Shown: positions 20,470 through 31,911, counted from the first letter of the stretch. The stretch is 64,000 nt of DNA from Plazaster borealis (GCA_021014325.1 CM037473.1:14694696-14758695), one strand, 5' to 3'. A program made the numbers and translations. Notes: a model not told the origin generated them from the sequence alone.

Positions 20470-21101
20470 ACGGGGTCGTACGAGATTTGACCATGATAGC
20501 AGATGGACATAGTAATCACGCACACGAATGGATTATTATTATAATGTGTAAAGTGGTCGGTGTGAGTGTTCGGTATATCAACAGTTTACCAGCAGTTGCG
20601 AGATTTTGTAGATCGAGCGCTACTGCCACTCTGTGGGATGGTGTACCCGAGACTCTCTGTCTCTCTCTCTCTGATGAAAGGTTGAATCAGGGGTAATGTA
20701 TGTTAATCACGGAGTGAAGTGTCTACTGCGTGAGGAGCCGGATAGCACGGGCAGTCTTGAAGTGCAGGAGGAGACGGGTAATCTGTGAGGAGCTATAGAA
20801 GAGACTAGAGAAAAGGTCCGGAGATGATGACGGTGCGTTGATACAGAGACGGCTGTGAGATGTGATACACCGATAAGCAGTGAGGCCATTCATGGAAAAA
20901 CCGTAGACGACGTGTCACAGTCACAGTCAGTATGGACGCGATGTGAAGGGCACGGGGGATGACGGACACGCGATGATGATGGAGACACCACGTCATACTG
21001 TACACATTGGATTTCTACTCATGTATACAAAAAAATCCCATTATGGGATCTCTGCGCTTTTATGAACTGAGCGATTATAACCCGATACTGCTCTCATAGT
21101 G
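20470..21101 (+). promoter_or_regulatory. Putative 5' UTR/promoter region of the disordered-protein gene
   Basis: This stretch is CpG-richer than the surrounding DNA, contains a short (CT)n run near 20660 and has no long plausible coding frame. No TATA box at a clear position was found. The assignment rests on position and composition only. Confidence 0.3.
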
Positions 21102-22529
21102 ATGCCACTTAAAACCAATACAGCGCTGCAGAGTCACCGCCAGCTGAGAAGTTCATCCCCCGGTGTAGCCACCGCACTCGTCTCCCGTGGCCCAACACTC
21201 GAGGCAGCTGTCATGAAAACCGCTTGCTTTACTAAACAACCTGTGAACAAGGAGGACGTAGTCCTCGAGAAAGCGGGCGTGGGTGATCGCAAACTGGCTC
21301 TGAAATTGGACCGCATTGACCGAGAATCCAAAGCTCATATGAAGATGAGGGAAAGGGAAGAAAAAGCGATGCGGCAGATGTGCAAGGACATTCGTAAGCA
21401 CCGGGTGTTTGATGATTCGGCTGTGGGGAGGAAAGGAGGGGGAGCCGGTGGGGGCAATCGGCTCCTACCGCCAATCACCACGCCTGAGAGCAGCCCCAGG
21501 AATATCCGTCGAGTCCGAAGTACACCGAACTCGCCAACCGGTAAGAGAAAAACTTGTTTCAGTGCGACACCCGCACGCACCCCTACGTCAAGCAGTGATA
21601 ATCTTGCTATACCCGACTCTGATCAAGACAAATCGGGACTCCGTGTGATGTCAGCCGGGCCCGGACTTAGCCCGGCCGTTCTGCACCGCCGATCGCGTTC
21701 GATATCAAATCTGCCTGGTCCTACTGGGATCACGCAGGGCATCCACGGCAACCCAGCCATAACCTTCTTCGCGTGTAAGGATGACATGAAACAACACTCC
21801 AACCCGGACGTAAGTCGTTTCTCGGTCCCTACCCCACCGCCCTCGTCGTGCTCTACCCCGACCAAGCAGCGACCGTGGGAGAGGGGACTTACCCCAGCCA
21901 GACGCGCTCGCTCTCCGGGGGAACTCGTCAAAGCTCAGGGTTTGAGTTATCTGACTGCCTCACATAGTGGTATGAGGCCCTCCAAATCCGAGGGAAACTT
22001 AACAGGTGCGGGAATTGAGAAATGCTCAGAGGATCCAAGGTTCCAGAAGCTGGCTTCTTGTTTGGTTCCGAATGAGCGTGGGAGGTGTTCCTTCTCTGAT
22101 GAGAATCTAGAGAACCAAGACTCCGCTGGATCGTCATCTCTGGATTCTCTCAACCAGGAGATGGTGGCCATTAGGATTACAAGCAGCACACCCACCCTCC
22201 CTTCCCGGGAACGGAAACCCTCCAACCCTCCCTTACCGGGGCACCTCAAGGAACCTCATGGGGACTCCTTACCACCGCTCAGGGCCCACAACCCCCGTGC
22301 CTCATCGCCTCGGATTCTCATCAACTCCACGGATGTCCCGAACGCGGGACGGCAGGAGGCGGGGGTCATCTCCGAAGAGACGATTGACTTGAATCTGGAT
22401 TTAGAAGGCGGCCGCTCCGGACCCGGTAGGGGTGTCGTTATTCAAGACTCTGGCAGGCTCAATCCAGGAGATACGACTAGGGTTATGTCACCACCATTTT
22501 ATAGCAAGCATTCTATCCCTGACTGGTAA
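21102..22529 (+). CDS. Ser/Pro/Arg-rich, probably disordered protein, family unknown
   Basis: A 475-codon uninterrupted frame. The true ATG is at 21102; an in-frame GTG just before it is not a usual animal start, and an in-frame TAA at 21078 bounds the frame. GC content is clearly higher than in the flanks and the opposite frames are shadows. Residues about 61-102 form a charged helix or short coiled coil (LKLDRIDRESKAHM, REREEKAMRQMCKDI). The rest is low complexity: Gly-rich (GGGAGGG), SP/TP motifs, and basic phospho-type sites (RRSRSISNLPG, RPSKSEGNL) like kinase or 14-3-3 sites. There is no signal peptide, membrane helix or known catalytic motif. It is either intronless or the main coding exon. 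A donor-like GACTG|GTAAAC overlaps the stop, so extra exons are possible. Confidence 0.8.
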   Translation: MPLKTNTALQSHRQLRSSSPGVATALVSRGPTLEAAVMKTACFTKQPVNKEDVVLEKAGVGDRKLALKLDRIDRESKAHMKMREREEKAMRQMCKDIRKHRVFDDSAVGRKGGGAGGGNRLLPPITTPESSPRNIRRVRSTPNSPTGKRKTCFSATPARTPTSSSDNLAIPDSDQDKSGLRVMSAGPGLSPAVLHRRSRSISNLPGPTGITQGIHGNPAITFFACKDDMKQHSNPDVSRFSVPTPPPSSCSTPTKQRPWERGLTPARRARSPGELVKAQGLSYLTASHSGMRPSKSEGNLTGAGIEKCSEDPRFQKLASCLVPNERGRCSFSDENLENQDSAGSSSLDSLNQEMVAIRITSSTPTLPSRERKPSNPPLPGHLKEPHGDSLPPLRAHNPRASSPRILINSTDVPNAGRQEAGVISEETIDLNLDLEGGRSGPGRGVVIQDSGRLNPGDTTRVMSPPFYSKHSIPDW

Positions 22530-22547
22530 ACCATTACACTCAGATCA

Positions 22548-22553
22548 AATAAA
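22548..22553 (+). terminator. Poly(A) signal after the disordered-protein gene
   Basis: AATAAA lies 18 bases past the stop codon, implying a very short 3' UTR of about 40 bases if used. Confidence 0.45.
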
Positions 22554-22955
22554 CGTATATAGGCACAACCATCAATGAACATTAATTGTCAAAAACATCA
22601 TTTGAATTGAGAAAACTTGGTCATCAGAGTTTCTTCCTGTACGTGAACCCCCAGAACAAAAAAACCTCAATTATTTGAAGTGGCTATAAAGATCAGTGAT
22701 TGCTGGAAACCCCCTCTCAGCGATCGCAATTATTTTGTTGCGAAAATCTATGGCGCTCTGTGTGCTCCGAGCAAAGCAACATTACTTTAGCATGTACATC
22801 CGGCTCCTGCCATTGGCAGTGTTTGTAATATAAGTGATGTATATGGATGACACCCAGTGCCAATCCAGATATTGAAACGGAGCCACCTAATTATGTTGCA
22901 AAAGTCCACAGTTTTTTACCATCATCAATATAAAATGAAGGGCATTAGGCATGTA

Positions 22956-23094
22956 AGGCCGTATCCAAATTGGCGGCTACAGCTATACGGCTACGGCTGT
23001 TTCTAAGGGTGTTGCTAAGGATGTCCTATACTTCATGATGAGGCGACGATCCATCCGTAGCCGTAGCTGTAGCCGCCAATTCGGATACGGCCTA
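22956..23094. mobile_element. MITE with long TIRs, GGCCGTATCC family
   Basis: Left AGGCCGTATCCAAATTGGCG and the right-end reverse complement (CGCCAATTCGGATACGGCCT) extend to about 40 bp arms of CTACGG words. The centre holds GGATGTCCTATACTTCATG. Confidence 0.8.
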
Positions 23095-23369
23095 ATGTTA
23101 ATCTACGAGACTGATGCTTTTACCACTTAACTAGATGGGTTTTTCAAAGATGCAGCACCCGATGCTTGGCCAAATTGACGGTACAAAATTGATGTAAAAT
23201 ATTAGACTGCTATTTTACTTTAGTCGAGGAAGTTACAAACTTTCATTTGAGACGTTGAATGAGAAGAGAAAAAAATCTCTGGAAACCCTAGCAGTGATGA
23301 ATAATCAATTGTAGTTAAAATATACAATTATTGAATTGTTGTCAGGACTGGACATTATTTTTTACCGTT

Positions 23370-23610
23370 TAAAGGGACACATTGCCTTCGGATTGGGCGC
23401 TTTAGGATATAAAATTAAGTGTTTATTTTGAAATGAATATGGATGTAAAGATATTTTAAAAGTAGAATATAATGATTCACATTTAATATCCCTTGAAATG
23501 GTGTGGTTTTTATGTAATTTCATGACGGAACACAGTCCGCTGTTTTGTAGAAGCCACATTTGATTCCACAGTATGGTGGACCGTGTGTGTTCCGCTTGTT
23601 GTATCAAGAG
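23370..23610. repeat. Possible MITE starting TTTAAAGGGACACATTGCC
   Basis: TTTAAAGGGACACATTGCCT at the left recurs inverted as GGGGCACATTGCC near 60755, suggesting a shared terminal sequence. Internal similarity was not established. Confidence 0.35.
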
Positions 23611-24120
23611 GCAAATTAATTATGATTTGTTTAATCACTATTCACTTACAACAAAACACTGTAGGTGATTTGGTGCATGAACAATAAGGATATAAGGAGT
23701 AATTCCAAACAGCAAACCTTTTAAAGATTTGCCCCTTTATCCAGCATCAATGAACAAACATTTTGCCTTTTCGAAATGTTTCGTACGGACATTGAGAAAG
23801 AAAAGAAAGTCATATACGGTATAAAGTCATAAATATGACTTATATCTCATAAATATGAATTTGCACAAGTCATAAGTGATAACTATGAATTATAATTATG
23901 ATTTAGCATAAGCAACAACTCATCGGCTCAGTGCTAGGTCATTAGTGCATAAATTTAAAAACAAGAAATATAAATCAACAAATAAATGTTTTACTAAGAA
24001 AATTAATGTTTCCCTTTGCCAAATGAATACTTTGGAGACCACTCCTGATCATGAAACTCCAAAATATACAGAAGCAATTTTATGAAATCAATACAAATTG
24101 CACTAATGGTCTTATATTCC

Positions 24121-24276
24121 TGGGCTCGATTTCACAAAGCACTAAAGATTCACCTTTAAAGATGAGTTGTCAATATCACCATAGTGAAATGTATTGTGAC
24201 ATCACACTTTGCTTAGCAACTAAGATTGATACACAGTTTAAGATCAATCTTCACTCTTTGTGAAATTGAGGCCCTG
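24121..24276. mobile_element. MITE, GGGGCCGATTTCACAAAG family
   Basis: Ends read GGGCTCGATTTCACAAAG and CTTTGTGAAATTGAGGCCC. Internal sequence resembles the copy at 1220 (CATCACACTTTGCTTAGCAA against the reverse arms). It sits between two blocks of the TATGAC-rich repeat region. Confidence 0.65.
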
Positions 24277-24299
24277 AGCAGACGAACTATGACATTATA

Positions 24300-24682
24300 T
24301 CACGTAATTATGATTTAGCATAACTCTTATTATGACTTGTCACAACTAAGTCATATTTATGACACTAATCATTTCTATGAGATAAGTCATATTTATGACG
24401 TGTATTAAGTCATTTATATGAGATACAAGTCATATTTATGACGTGTACTAAACATATTTATGACGTGTACCAAGTCATGAGATATAAGTCATATTTATGA
24501 CGTGTACTAAGTCATTTTTATGACATATAAGTCATACTTATGACGTGTACAGAGTCATATTTATGACGTGTACTAAGATTTTATGAGATAAAAGTCATAT
24601 TTATGACGTGTACTATTGTCATATTTATGACGTGTACTAATCATATTTATGACGTGTACTAATCATATTTATGACATCGGTA
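24300..24682. repeat. Tandem TATTTATGACGTGTACTAAG array
   Basis: About nine units of 20-30 bp, each with TTTATGACGTGTAC and an AAGTCATA connector. TGACGT is the core of a CREB/ATF site. Related ATATGAC words in inverted orientation lie at 23815-23910. Confidence 0.8.
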
Positions 24683-24743
24683 TAAGTATTATTTGTGACT
24701 TTCTCTCTCTCTCTTTCTGTCTCTGTCTCCCTCTCAATATCAA

Positions 24744-25136
24744 TTTAAGGCATCGTACACGTTTGGTAATGACTCTGATCATTAATGGCAATAAAAACTT
24801 ACTTGGTAAGAAGTACAGCAGCTTTGGATAGTATAATGCATTTTGAGAAACTTTTCACTTCGAAGTACTGCGGTTATGGAAAATATACATCACTTTTTAT
24901 CCCCCAAAGCATTTGAATTTGAGAAGCGTTACGCGTAACGCTTCTCCGAGTGTGTATTCCAATGCAGATTATTCCTGCGTGGACATAACCGCTCCAGATT
25001 TTCGGCAGTATCTCAAAAACGCTATCACCTTTTGACCTGAAATTTTCACAGGTTAGTTTTAGGGTATATATCTACAACTATATATGTTTGAAACAAACAA
25101 TAGGCTCCAATTATCAAACGTGTACGATGCCTTTAA
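24744..25136. mobile_element. TTTAAAGGCATCGTACACG MITE, perfect-core palindrome
   Basis: TTTAAGGCATCGTACACGTT and ACGTGTACGATGCCTTTAA are inverted ends. The core at 24921-24946 is a perfect 26 bp palindrome centred on TTACGCGTAA. Confidence 0.75.
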
Positions 25137-25989
25137 GGCTTCCGTAGTTCGTGAATCGTGCGTGGCATTCACCTTTTTTCCCTTTCTTTTTTTTTTTTTT
25201 TAACATCATCAGAATGATTTCGGTGAAAAAATATCTAAATTTTGGGGTCTATTGGCGAAAACTCGATCGATGCATCTTTTAGTAGTTTAGAAGCTTTGTA
25301 TGGTATTGTTAGGAATGGAGCGAACAAAAGCTTGTTTCCGGGTAAAAACCGTGTGAAAAAAAATTCCTTCTTTGAAAGAATCTTGGTTTATTTTCACACA
25401 GTTTTGTTCATGAACACGATACTTAGTATAGCACGCTGGAGCCATTGGTTAATATTGTCACAGACCAGTATACAACCCAATACATGAAATAACAAGCCCG
25501 TGAAAGCTTTACACTTATGGGAGTGACAAAAGGTAACATTGGGTTTTGTCTGTTTTCAATCATTGTGTTTTGAGATCAGAACTAATCATTTCTCACAAAA
25601 ACTATAGTATTTCAGGCAAATGTATAAAAGGGAATTTTGGCCACCATTGTCATCTTTATACCATGATGTTACGTCTAAATCTGTGAACATATTTCATTCT
25701 TACAAATTACGTTCACATCCTTCAATTTATTACCTTTTTTTCAATTAAAGTTCAATATACTCAGTCACTGTCCAGTCCCCCTACAACGAAAATAGTATTA
25801 CCCGTACTTTATAGCACATTATCATACGGTCGTATAAAACTCTTAGTCTGTTACGGCAGGTGGATGCTGAGTTGTGTTTGAATAGAGACAAAAGCACCTT
25901 GTAACGATGGTGTGGTGCAATCTGCAGCCAACCATGCCACACACACTGGGGAAAACCCCTACTTTTAGTTTTATCGAAAGCTTACTGTG

Positions 25990-26168
25990 TTGTTTACCGA
26001 ACGCATAGAATAAGTCCCATGCGTTCGGTAAACAACTCGGCTTTACGTCCCAGCCAAAGGACGAAGCAATATCGTGGTGGACACAGGTTCCCCGACCAGG
26101 ACGTGAACCCACGCAGTGACAACCCAAAACTTAAGCCCGATGCATAGACCGCTCGGCCACTACACCCC
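25990..26168 (-). mobile_element. tRNA-Leu-like SINE, minus strand
   Basis: The minus strand reads TAGTGGCCGAGCGGTCTATG, GGGCTTAAGTTTTGGG, then the B box GGTTCACGTCC. The tail (CGTCCTTTGGCTGGGACGTA) runs into an inverted repeat, GTTTACCGAACGCAT, present at both 25992-26008 and 26018-26034. Confidence 0.65.
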
Positions 26169-26546
26169 GATGGTGCAGCCTGCGTCAAATAAAGGCACAA
26201 TGTCATTGCTCTTCTCGACGTAGAAATTTCAGAAAAAATAAACGGTTATGGAAAATGATGACTATAGGATTTGAGGCATTGCATGGTGAGGTATCAATAT
26301 ATTTGGTTTGCGGTAACACCATGTGTGTATCTACTTGCCAGGTAGAGTTTGTTCTTAGAGAACTGTCTTGCTTAATGATGACCCTATCTTCATTGGCATA
26401 TTTGAACTTCATGGGCATATTATGGGGGGAATTAAAACTGCTCTTCTGCCCGACTGTATTCCAATTAAAGTGAAATTTCTATGTTCACACATGTTTGCCG
26501 TGAATGTTTGCTGTTAAAGATACGTCGGCTGTTGTATCGTACAACG

Positions 26547-26782
26547 ACACTCTAAAAACTCCCTGGTCAGAATTGAGCCGGATACCGGGTCCCAGGGAGC
26601 CTGACCCATTTCCAGGTCAGGCTGACCCGAAAACTGGTTTAAAAATGGGATTTTAACTCGGATTCTGTGTCTTTTAATCCATTTATGGGTAAGTTTTACA
26701 CAAATTCCGGGTCATACCCAGAAATGGGCCACTCACGGAACACAGATCCGGGTAAATTCTGACGCAGAAGTTCTTAGAGTGT
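26547..26782. mobile_element. MITE, CTCTAAAAAC / GGGTCA family, full copy
   Basis: Ends ACACTCTAAAAACTCCCTGG and CAGAAGTTCTTAGAGTGT are inverted, with GGTCCCAGGGAGCCTGACCC and other GGGTCA words inside. Confidence 0.7.
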
Positions 26783-27949
26783 ACTGCCGCGGTATCAAGC
26801 GCCGTGAAATAGGGTACAGAGCCACCCCCACCCCCAAAGTCTTAACAGAAGGCAAGAGCAGCTGGCTGTGCGCAATACTTGAATACGAATCGACGCAATA
26901 CGACCCGGTTAAGGTGATCGTTCAAAGTGTTGTTTATTGGCGTCTAATTAGGAAGGTTTTGTATTTTAGTTTAAACCACATACTGGATGTTATATGAACA
27001 TAAAGACGTTGGGTTGTTGTTTTCTGCTGTTAAAAAATAATAATACACACAGCTTACCTCGGGTATGGGGTGGTTTCCGGTGATGCATATTTAAATCACA
27101 TTTATCCCCGTAAGAAACTCGGTGTTAAAAGCCAATTTAACCACAGATGACTAGATTTACAGCAAATGCAAAGTTTTGTAAGTGTGTATTGCTTAAAGGG
27201 AAATTAAAAATACAATTGTTTTAATTTAAAAACGGAACAAGCCTATTTGAAATGAACTAAGAACCTGAAAGTGTACGTCATCTTAATTTATCGAAAAACA
27301 CTATTAGTTTTTTTGAAATGAAATTTATTAAATTTCAAACCGATACTATAATACTTTTTTACAAATTAAATACTAACTGTAGAGTTCGAATTATTTTCTG
27401 TCAGCCACAACAAGTATAAGGTACATACACCGTTCAATTGCTAAAATAAAGACGATATCTATGTGTTTTTATCGAAAGGTTTCGCGGTTGTTCCGTTTTG
27501 AATTGTCCGAGTATTTCAAGAAAATAATCAGATAACGGGTTTTGATAATATTGTTCGGTCATTCAAATCCATTGGTTGTTCAGAAATTTTAAGGTATTAT
27601 ACAGGATTGGTAGAGCTGACAAATAGTCGCAGACAGTGTTCATGTTTTGTGTGATCAACCATACATGAAATAACAAGCCTGAGAAAATTTGGGATTACTC
27701 CGCTGTGTGAGTCAGGAGAAAATAGTGAAAAAACATGCACAATTTTCAACATGTAGGCCTATGTCCTTATTTTTTAGTTAGAACAACCGAAATCAGCGGG
27801 GGGGGGTTATAGGTTTTCAGATATACAGTTTTTTGACTTCATTTCAGAGGGAAGTCTTTCACAGGGAAAAAAAATGGTTCTAGTATGAACTTCATAATTA
27901 GTAAGCTTTCAGACTAAAATTAAACAATTATGTTTTTTATCCTTACCAA

Positions 27950-28446
27950 TCATGTATAATACCTTACCAATCCTGTATATATAATACCTTACCAATCCAG
28001 AATTACCTATTACTAACCCTGTTAATTACCTTACCAATCCTGTATAAAACCTTACCATTCCTGTTGAATACCTTTTACCATTCCCTGTTTAATACCTTAC
28101 CAATCCTGTATAATACCTTACCAACCTGTATGATACCTAACCAATCCTGTATAATACCTAACCAATCCTGTATAATACCTTACCATTCCTGTTGAATACC
28201 TTTTACAAGCCCTGTTTAGTACCTTACCAATCCTGTATAATACCTTACCATTCCTGTTGAATACCTTACCAATCATGTATAATACCTCACCAATCCTGTA
28301 TAATACCTTACCAACCTGTATGATACCTAACCAATCCTGTATATAATACCTAACCAATCCTGTATAATACCTTACCATTCCTGTTGAATACCTTTTACAA
28401 GCCCTGTTTAATACCTTACCAATCCTGTATAATACCTTACCAACCT
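27950..28446. repeat. 20 bp minisatellite, ATACCTTACCAATCCTGTAT
   Basis: Some twenty-four imperfect units; longer subrepeats (GTTGAATACCTTTTACAAGC, CCTGTTTAATACC) recur, indicating higher-order duplication. The repetitive open frame on the minus strand (YYTGLVRYYTGLVRY) is a by-product. A last unit continues beyond the MITE at 28627. Confidence 0.85.
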
Positions 28447-28626
28447 GGGCCCAATTTCATAGAGCTGTTTAAGCACAAAAAGTAGCTAAGCACAACAAAA
28501 TTATGCTTACCAGCTAAAATACCACGTCACATGTACAATCTGTGACTGGTATCCTGCCTATTTTTGCTTCGCTGAAAGTTTGTAAGCAATTTTGTCTGCT
28601 TAAGCAGCCCTATGGAATTGGGCCCT
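28447..28626. mobile_element. MITE, GGGCCCAATTTCATAGAGCTG family, inserted in a minisatellite
   Basis: Ends GGGCCCAATTTCATAGAGCT and AGCAGCCCTATGGAATTGGG interrupt a minisatellite unit (ACCAACCTG ... CTGTATGATACC). The repeated CTG may be a short target-site duplication. Confidence 0.75.
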
Positions 28627-28975
28627 GTATGATACCTTTAATATTCTTCGAAGAATTTGTAAATCAAATTTTGAATGCGTTATGTTAAGTTTTTCAGAAA
28701 TGACGTGAACCACAATTGAATTTTCCACGGGTTAATAGTAATATTTTAGGAGGGGGGGTTGCCGATTCAGTTCTCCTCATCCAAAACTTCAGACCTACAT
28801 CCCTTTAACATAATGTCACGAGCCAACCTTGATTAAACTAATACGTAACGCTTAATTTACCTTCAGTTTCGCCATGGCCGTTCTTGTTAAACACGAACAA
28901 AAGAGAAAAAAAAACCTCACCTAATTCTTGAGATACTGTAACCTTGAGCTCCAGAAAAACAGTTTATCTATCTCT

Positions 28976-29115
28976 AAGGCCGTATCCGAATTGGCGGCTA
29001 CAACGGCTACGACTGTTCCTAAGGGTGTTGCTATGGACGTCCTATACTTTAATGCATGATGACGCGGAAATCTAGCCGTAGCCGTAGCTTTAGCCGCCAA
29101 TTCGGACACGGCCTT
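28976..29115. mobile_element. MITE with long TIRs, GGCCGTATCC family
   Basis: Same arms (AAGGCCGTATCCGAATTGGC) and same centre (GACGTCCTATACTTTAATG) as the 22956 copy. Confidence 0.8.
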
Positions 29116-29286
29116 ACATTCAGCCACTTGACGTCATTGCATAATTATTAACCTTCTCATGAATTTACCGCTACAAATTATTTGCCGCCACAAATTATTT
29201 GTATTTTTAAATTGACACGTACAGGACTTTCATGACCGAAAAAAAAGTATGGCCATTTTAGAAACCGCGGCTTGGGCTTGGGCGTA

Positions 29287-29579
29287 TACACTGCTAAAAC
29301 TGGGGTGTTTAAATTGACACGATAATAATTATTATTATTATTATTATTGTCACATAGATCCCCCCCCCCCCCCAAAAAAAAAAAAAAAAAAAAAAAAAAC
29401 CTCAAAATCAAAATCAAAATTTACACCATAGGGTGTTAAAATAACACTAATTTCTGCCAGCACAATTACATTGGTGTTATTTTAACACCCTATGATGTTA
29501 AATTTGATTCTCTCTTGGGTATCTTTTATATGTGACACATCCATGGTGTCAATTTTGACACCTCGGTTTTTGCTGTGTA
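29287..29579. mobile_element. MITE, CACTGCAAAAACTGGGGTGTT family, with simple-repeat insert
   Basis: Ends TACACTGCTAAAACTGGGGT and GGTTTTTGCTGTGTA are inverted. The right half has AACACTAATTTCTGCCAGCA and TTGGTGTTATTTTAACACCC. The left half is replaced or expanded by (ATT)n, a C run and an A run at 29325-29399. Confidence 0.75.
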
Positions 29580-29589
29580 TAGGCTCCGC

Positions 29590-30905
29590 CAGTTATTTTA
29601 AAAACGTGTGCTTTCCCTACGGGGCTTCAAATCAGGAACACAGAGACCGAGCTGGAACATAACACGCCAAAGTTTTGGTTTTAAGAAATTGAAACAACCT
29701 TTTCTCGAAAGTGACAACATTTTCCGGAGAAAATACTTCTGACATGTCTTTAATAAATATCTATCATTTCATGCATGAATTCAAAAGTGACAATACGTCA
29801 CGTGATACGATTTTTTAAAAATACGTACGTATATACAATTAGGCCTACCCCGATGAAGTGGTCAGTCGAAACGATGCTGTCATGTTAATATGAAAATGAA
29901 ATGAAAGGTACAAGCTTCGTAGAAAGTCGATCCACTCAAACTTACCATCCATCATAATAGAGTAAATTCAATAAATCGATAAGCACTTTTGCGATGTGCC
30001 TACAAAGAAGAAAAAGAAAAGAGGTAAAATTAAAATTCAATAGGATTGAAACCCAATCTCGAAGCTATAGGGAGTGGGATAATTATTCACAGACCAATGA
30101 ACTCATGTGTGGGTTTGTTTCTCCTCTTTTTTTCCCCTAGAGTTTTATACACATGCATACATGTTGTTTATCCACAAAGTGGATTGCTAATATAAATCCA
30201 ATTTGGAGAATCCCTACTTGTCTTGCATTATGTTTACCCATCAGCGAAACAGGAAGCCTTGCAGACAAAATCCTCCCGGGATATTTGATATTATGTACAG
30301 GTACCTACAAAGGGAATTTGAAAAAAAGTTGGATGAAAAAGGAAAAACATCTTTGTTTGAGGTTTGCGGTTAGTTCGTGGAATTAATGAAATGCAAGTTA
30401 ACGGTGTGTGGGCACCGAGTATAATTGAATGGGAAGCAGCTGTTGACGTTTCGATTAGTTGGTCTTCATTTTGTTTTCTTCTGCAGATACAACTATGTAT
30501 TGGTTGGTGGACCGCTCTCATAGTCTGTATCCATCTCGCCATGTCCAAGTGCAAGAAGGGCATTCAATGTCAAAGATACTAGTGTGAATCGTAGTGCCTT
30601 TTGCCATCGGCTTCGATTATTTTGTGTCCTTTCGAAAAATGATTACAAATTTTCGAAAAGGTTTGCTTTTTTCTCACACAGGTAAATGATATATTGGTAT
30701 TTCATGTGTCTAGTGAAATGAAATTCCAACTGTCTGCATTCCATACGCTTTAAAAAGCATATTAGATTGCATACTTCATCATCCGAACACGTTTGGCCTT
30801 TGTGTAATAAACAAAGTCGTTCCTTTTCTCAAGGGGCGAAGAGGGCTAAACGTGGAAGAATTTCCCGGAGTTAGATTCGGGTACGAACTTTGTTCTTTAA
30901 CTTCT
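29590..30905. other. Intergenic, no gene seen
   Basis: AT-rich unique-looking sequence; short frames of 70-90 codons only, none with a recognisable motif. The 26790-27580 stretch is similar. Confidence 0.5.
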
Positions 30906-30907
30906 TT

Positions 30908-31273
30908 TAAAGGTATCGCACACGTTGGGTAATGACTCAAAACAAGTATTAGCATAAAAACGTACTTAGTAACAAGCACAGGAGAGCTGTTGATAGTATA
31001 AAACATTGTAGGAAACGACTCCCTCTGAAGTAACGTAGTTTTTGAGAATGAGGTAATTTCTCACTAAAATAATAAAAACTTCTTGCAGGAAGGTTTTATT
31101 CCTATCTGAAAGCACACAAATTGTACAACAAGAGTGTTTTTTCTTTCATCATTTTCTTGCAACTTCGATGACCAATTGAGCCCAAATTTTCAATTATTTT
31201 ATGCATATGTTGGGATACACCAAGTGAGAACACTGGTCTTTGACAATTACCAAACGTGTTCAGTGCCTTTTAA
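30908..31273. mobile_element. TTTAAAGGCACTG MITE, CTTCTTGC-core type
   Basis: TTTAAAGGTATCGCACACGT at the left; right end AACGTGTTCAGTGCC. Conserved arm words include GGTAATTTCTCACTAAAATA, AACTTCGATGACCAATTGAG and TTATGCATATGTTGGGATAC. The core is AATAAAAACTTCTTGCAGGA. Confidence 0.75.
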
Positions 31274-31304
31274 AAAAAAAATCGTTCCGAGAATGCTTTT
31301 TCTC

Positions 31305-31691
31305 TTAAAAGGCACTGGACACATTTAGTAATTACTCAAAATGTATATTAGCATAAAAACTTACTTGGTAAAGAGCAACGGAAAGCTGTTGATAGTATAA
31401 AACATTATGAGAAACGACTCCCTCTGAAGTAACGTAGTTTTTGAGAAAGAGGTAATTTCTCACTAAAATATTTGAATCTGAAAAATACCTCAGGCCTGAA
31501 GTCTTTTTCAGGCATCTGAAAGCACACACTTGTGCAACAAGGTTGTTTTTTCTTTCATTATTTTCTTGCAACTTCGATGACCAATCATGTGCCCAAATTT
31601 GCACAGGTTTGTTATTTTATGCATATGTTGGGATACACCAAGTGAGAATACTGGTCTTTGACAATTACCTAACGTGTTCAGTGCCTTTAAA
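31305..31691. mobile_element. TTTAAAGGCACTG MITE, CAGGCCTG-core type
   Basis: TTAAAAGGCACTGGACACAT at the left and CAGTGCCTTTAA at the right. The central foldback is CTGAAAAATACCTCAGGCCT / GAAGTCTTTTTCAG, unlike the neighbouring copy. It lies about 30 bases after that copy, in the same orientation. Confidence 0.75.
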
Positions 31692-31911
31692 GTGCTTTGG
31701 TATTCGAGAAATGGCGACAAGAAGGGAGTCGACGCAACCTTAAAATATTCATAGCACAGAAAGGTACCGGGAATTCATCATTGAGCACAAACTGAATAAT
31801 GTACATGCATACATGTACATCGGGACTTGCTCTGTAAACCGGGCACATACTTCGACGAGCATCATGTGCGCTCGCCCTCCGCCATGTTTTGTTGCCATAT
31901 TTTTTGTTTTA

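Noticed and set aside
24300..24682. CRISPR array
   Set aside because: Units are tandem with no unique spacers, in an animal genome.
28118..28378. Tyr/Arg repeat protein (LVRYYTGLVRYYTG)
   Set aside because: A frame created by a 20 bp minisatellite with frequent frame changes outside this stretch.
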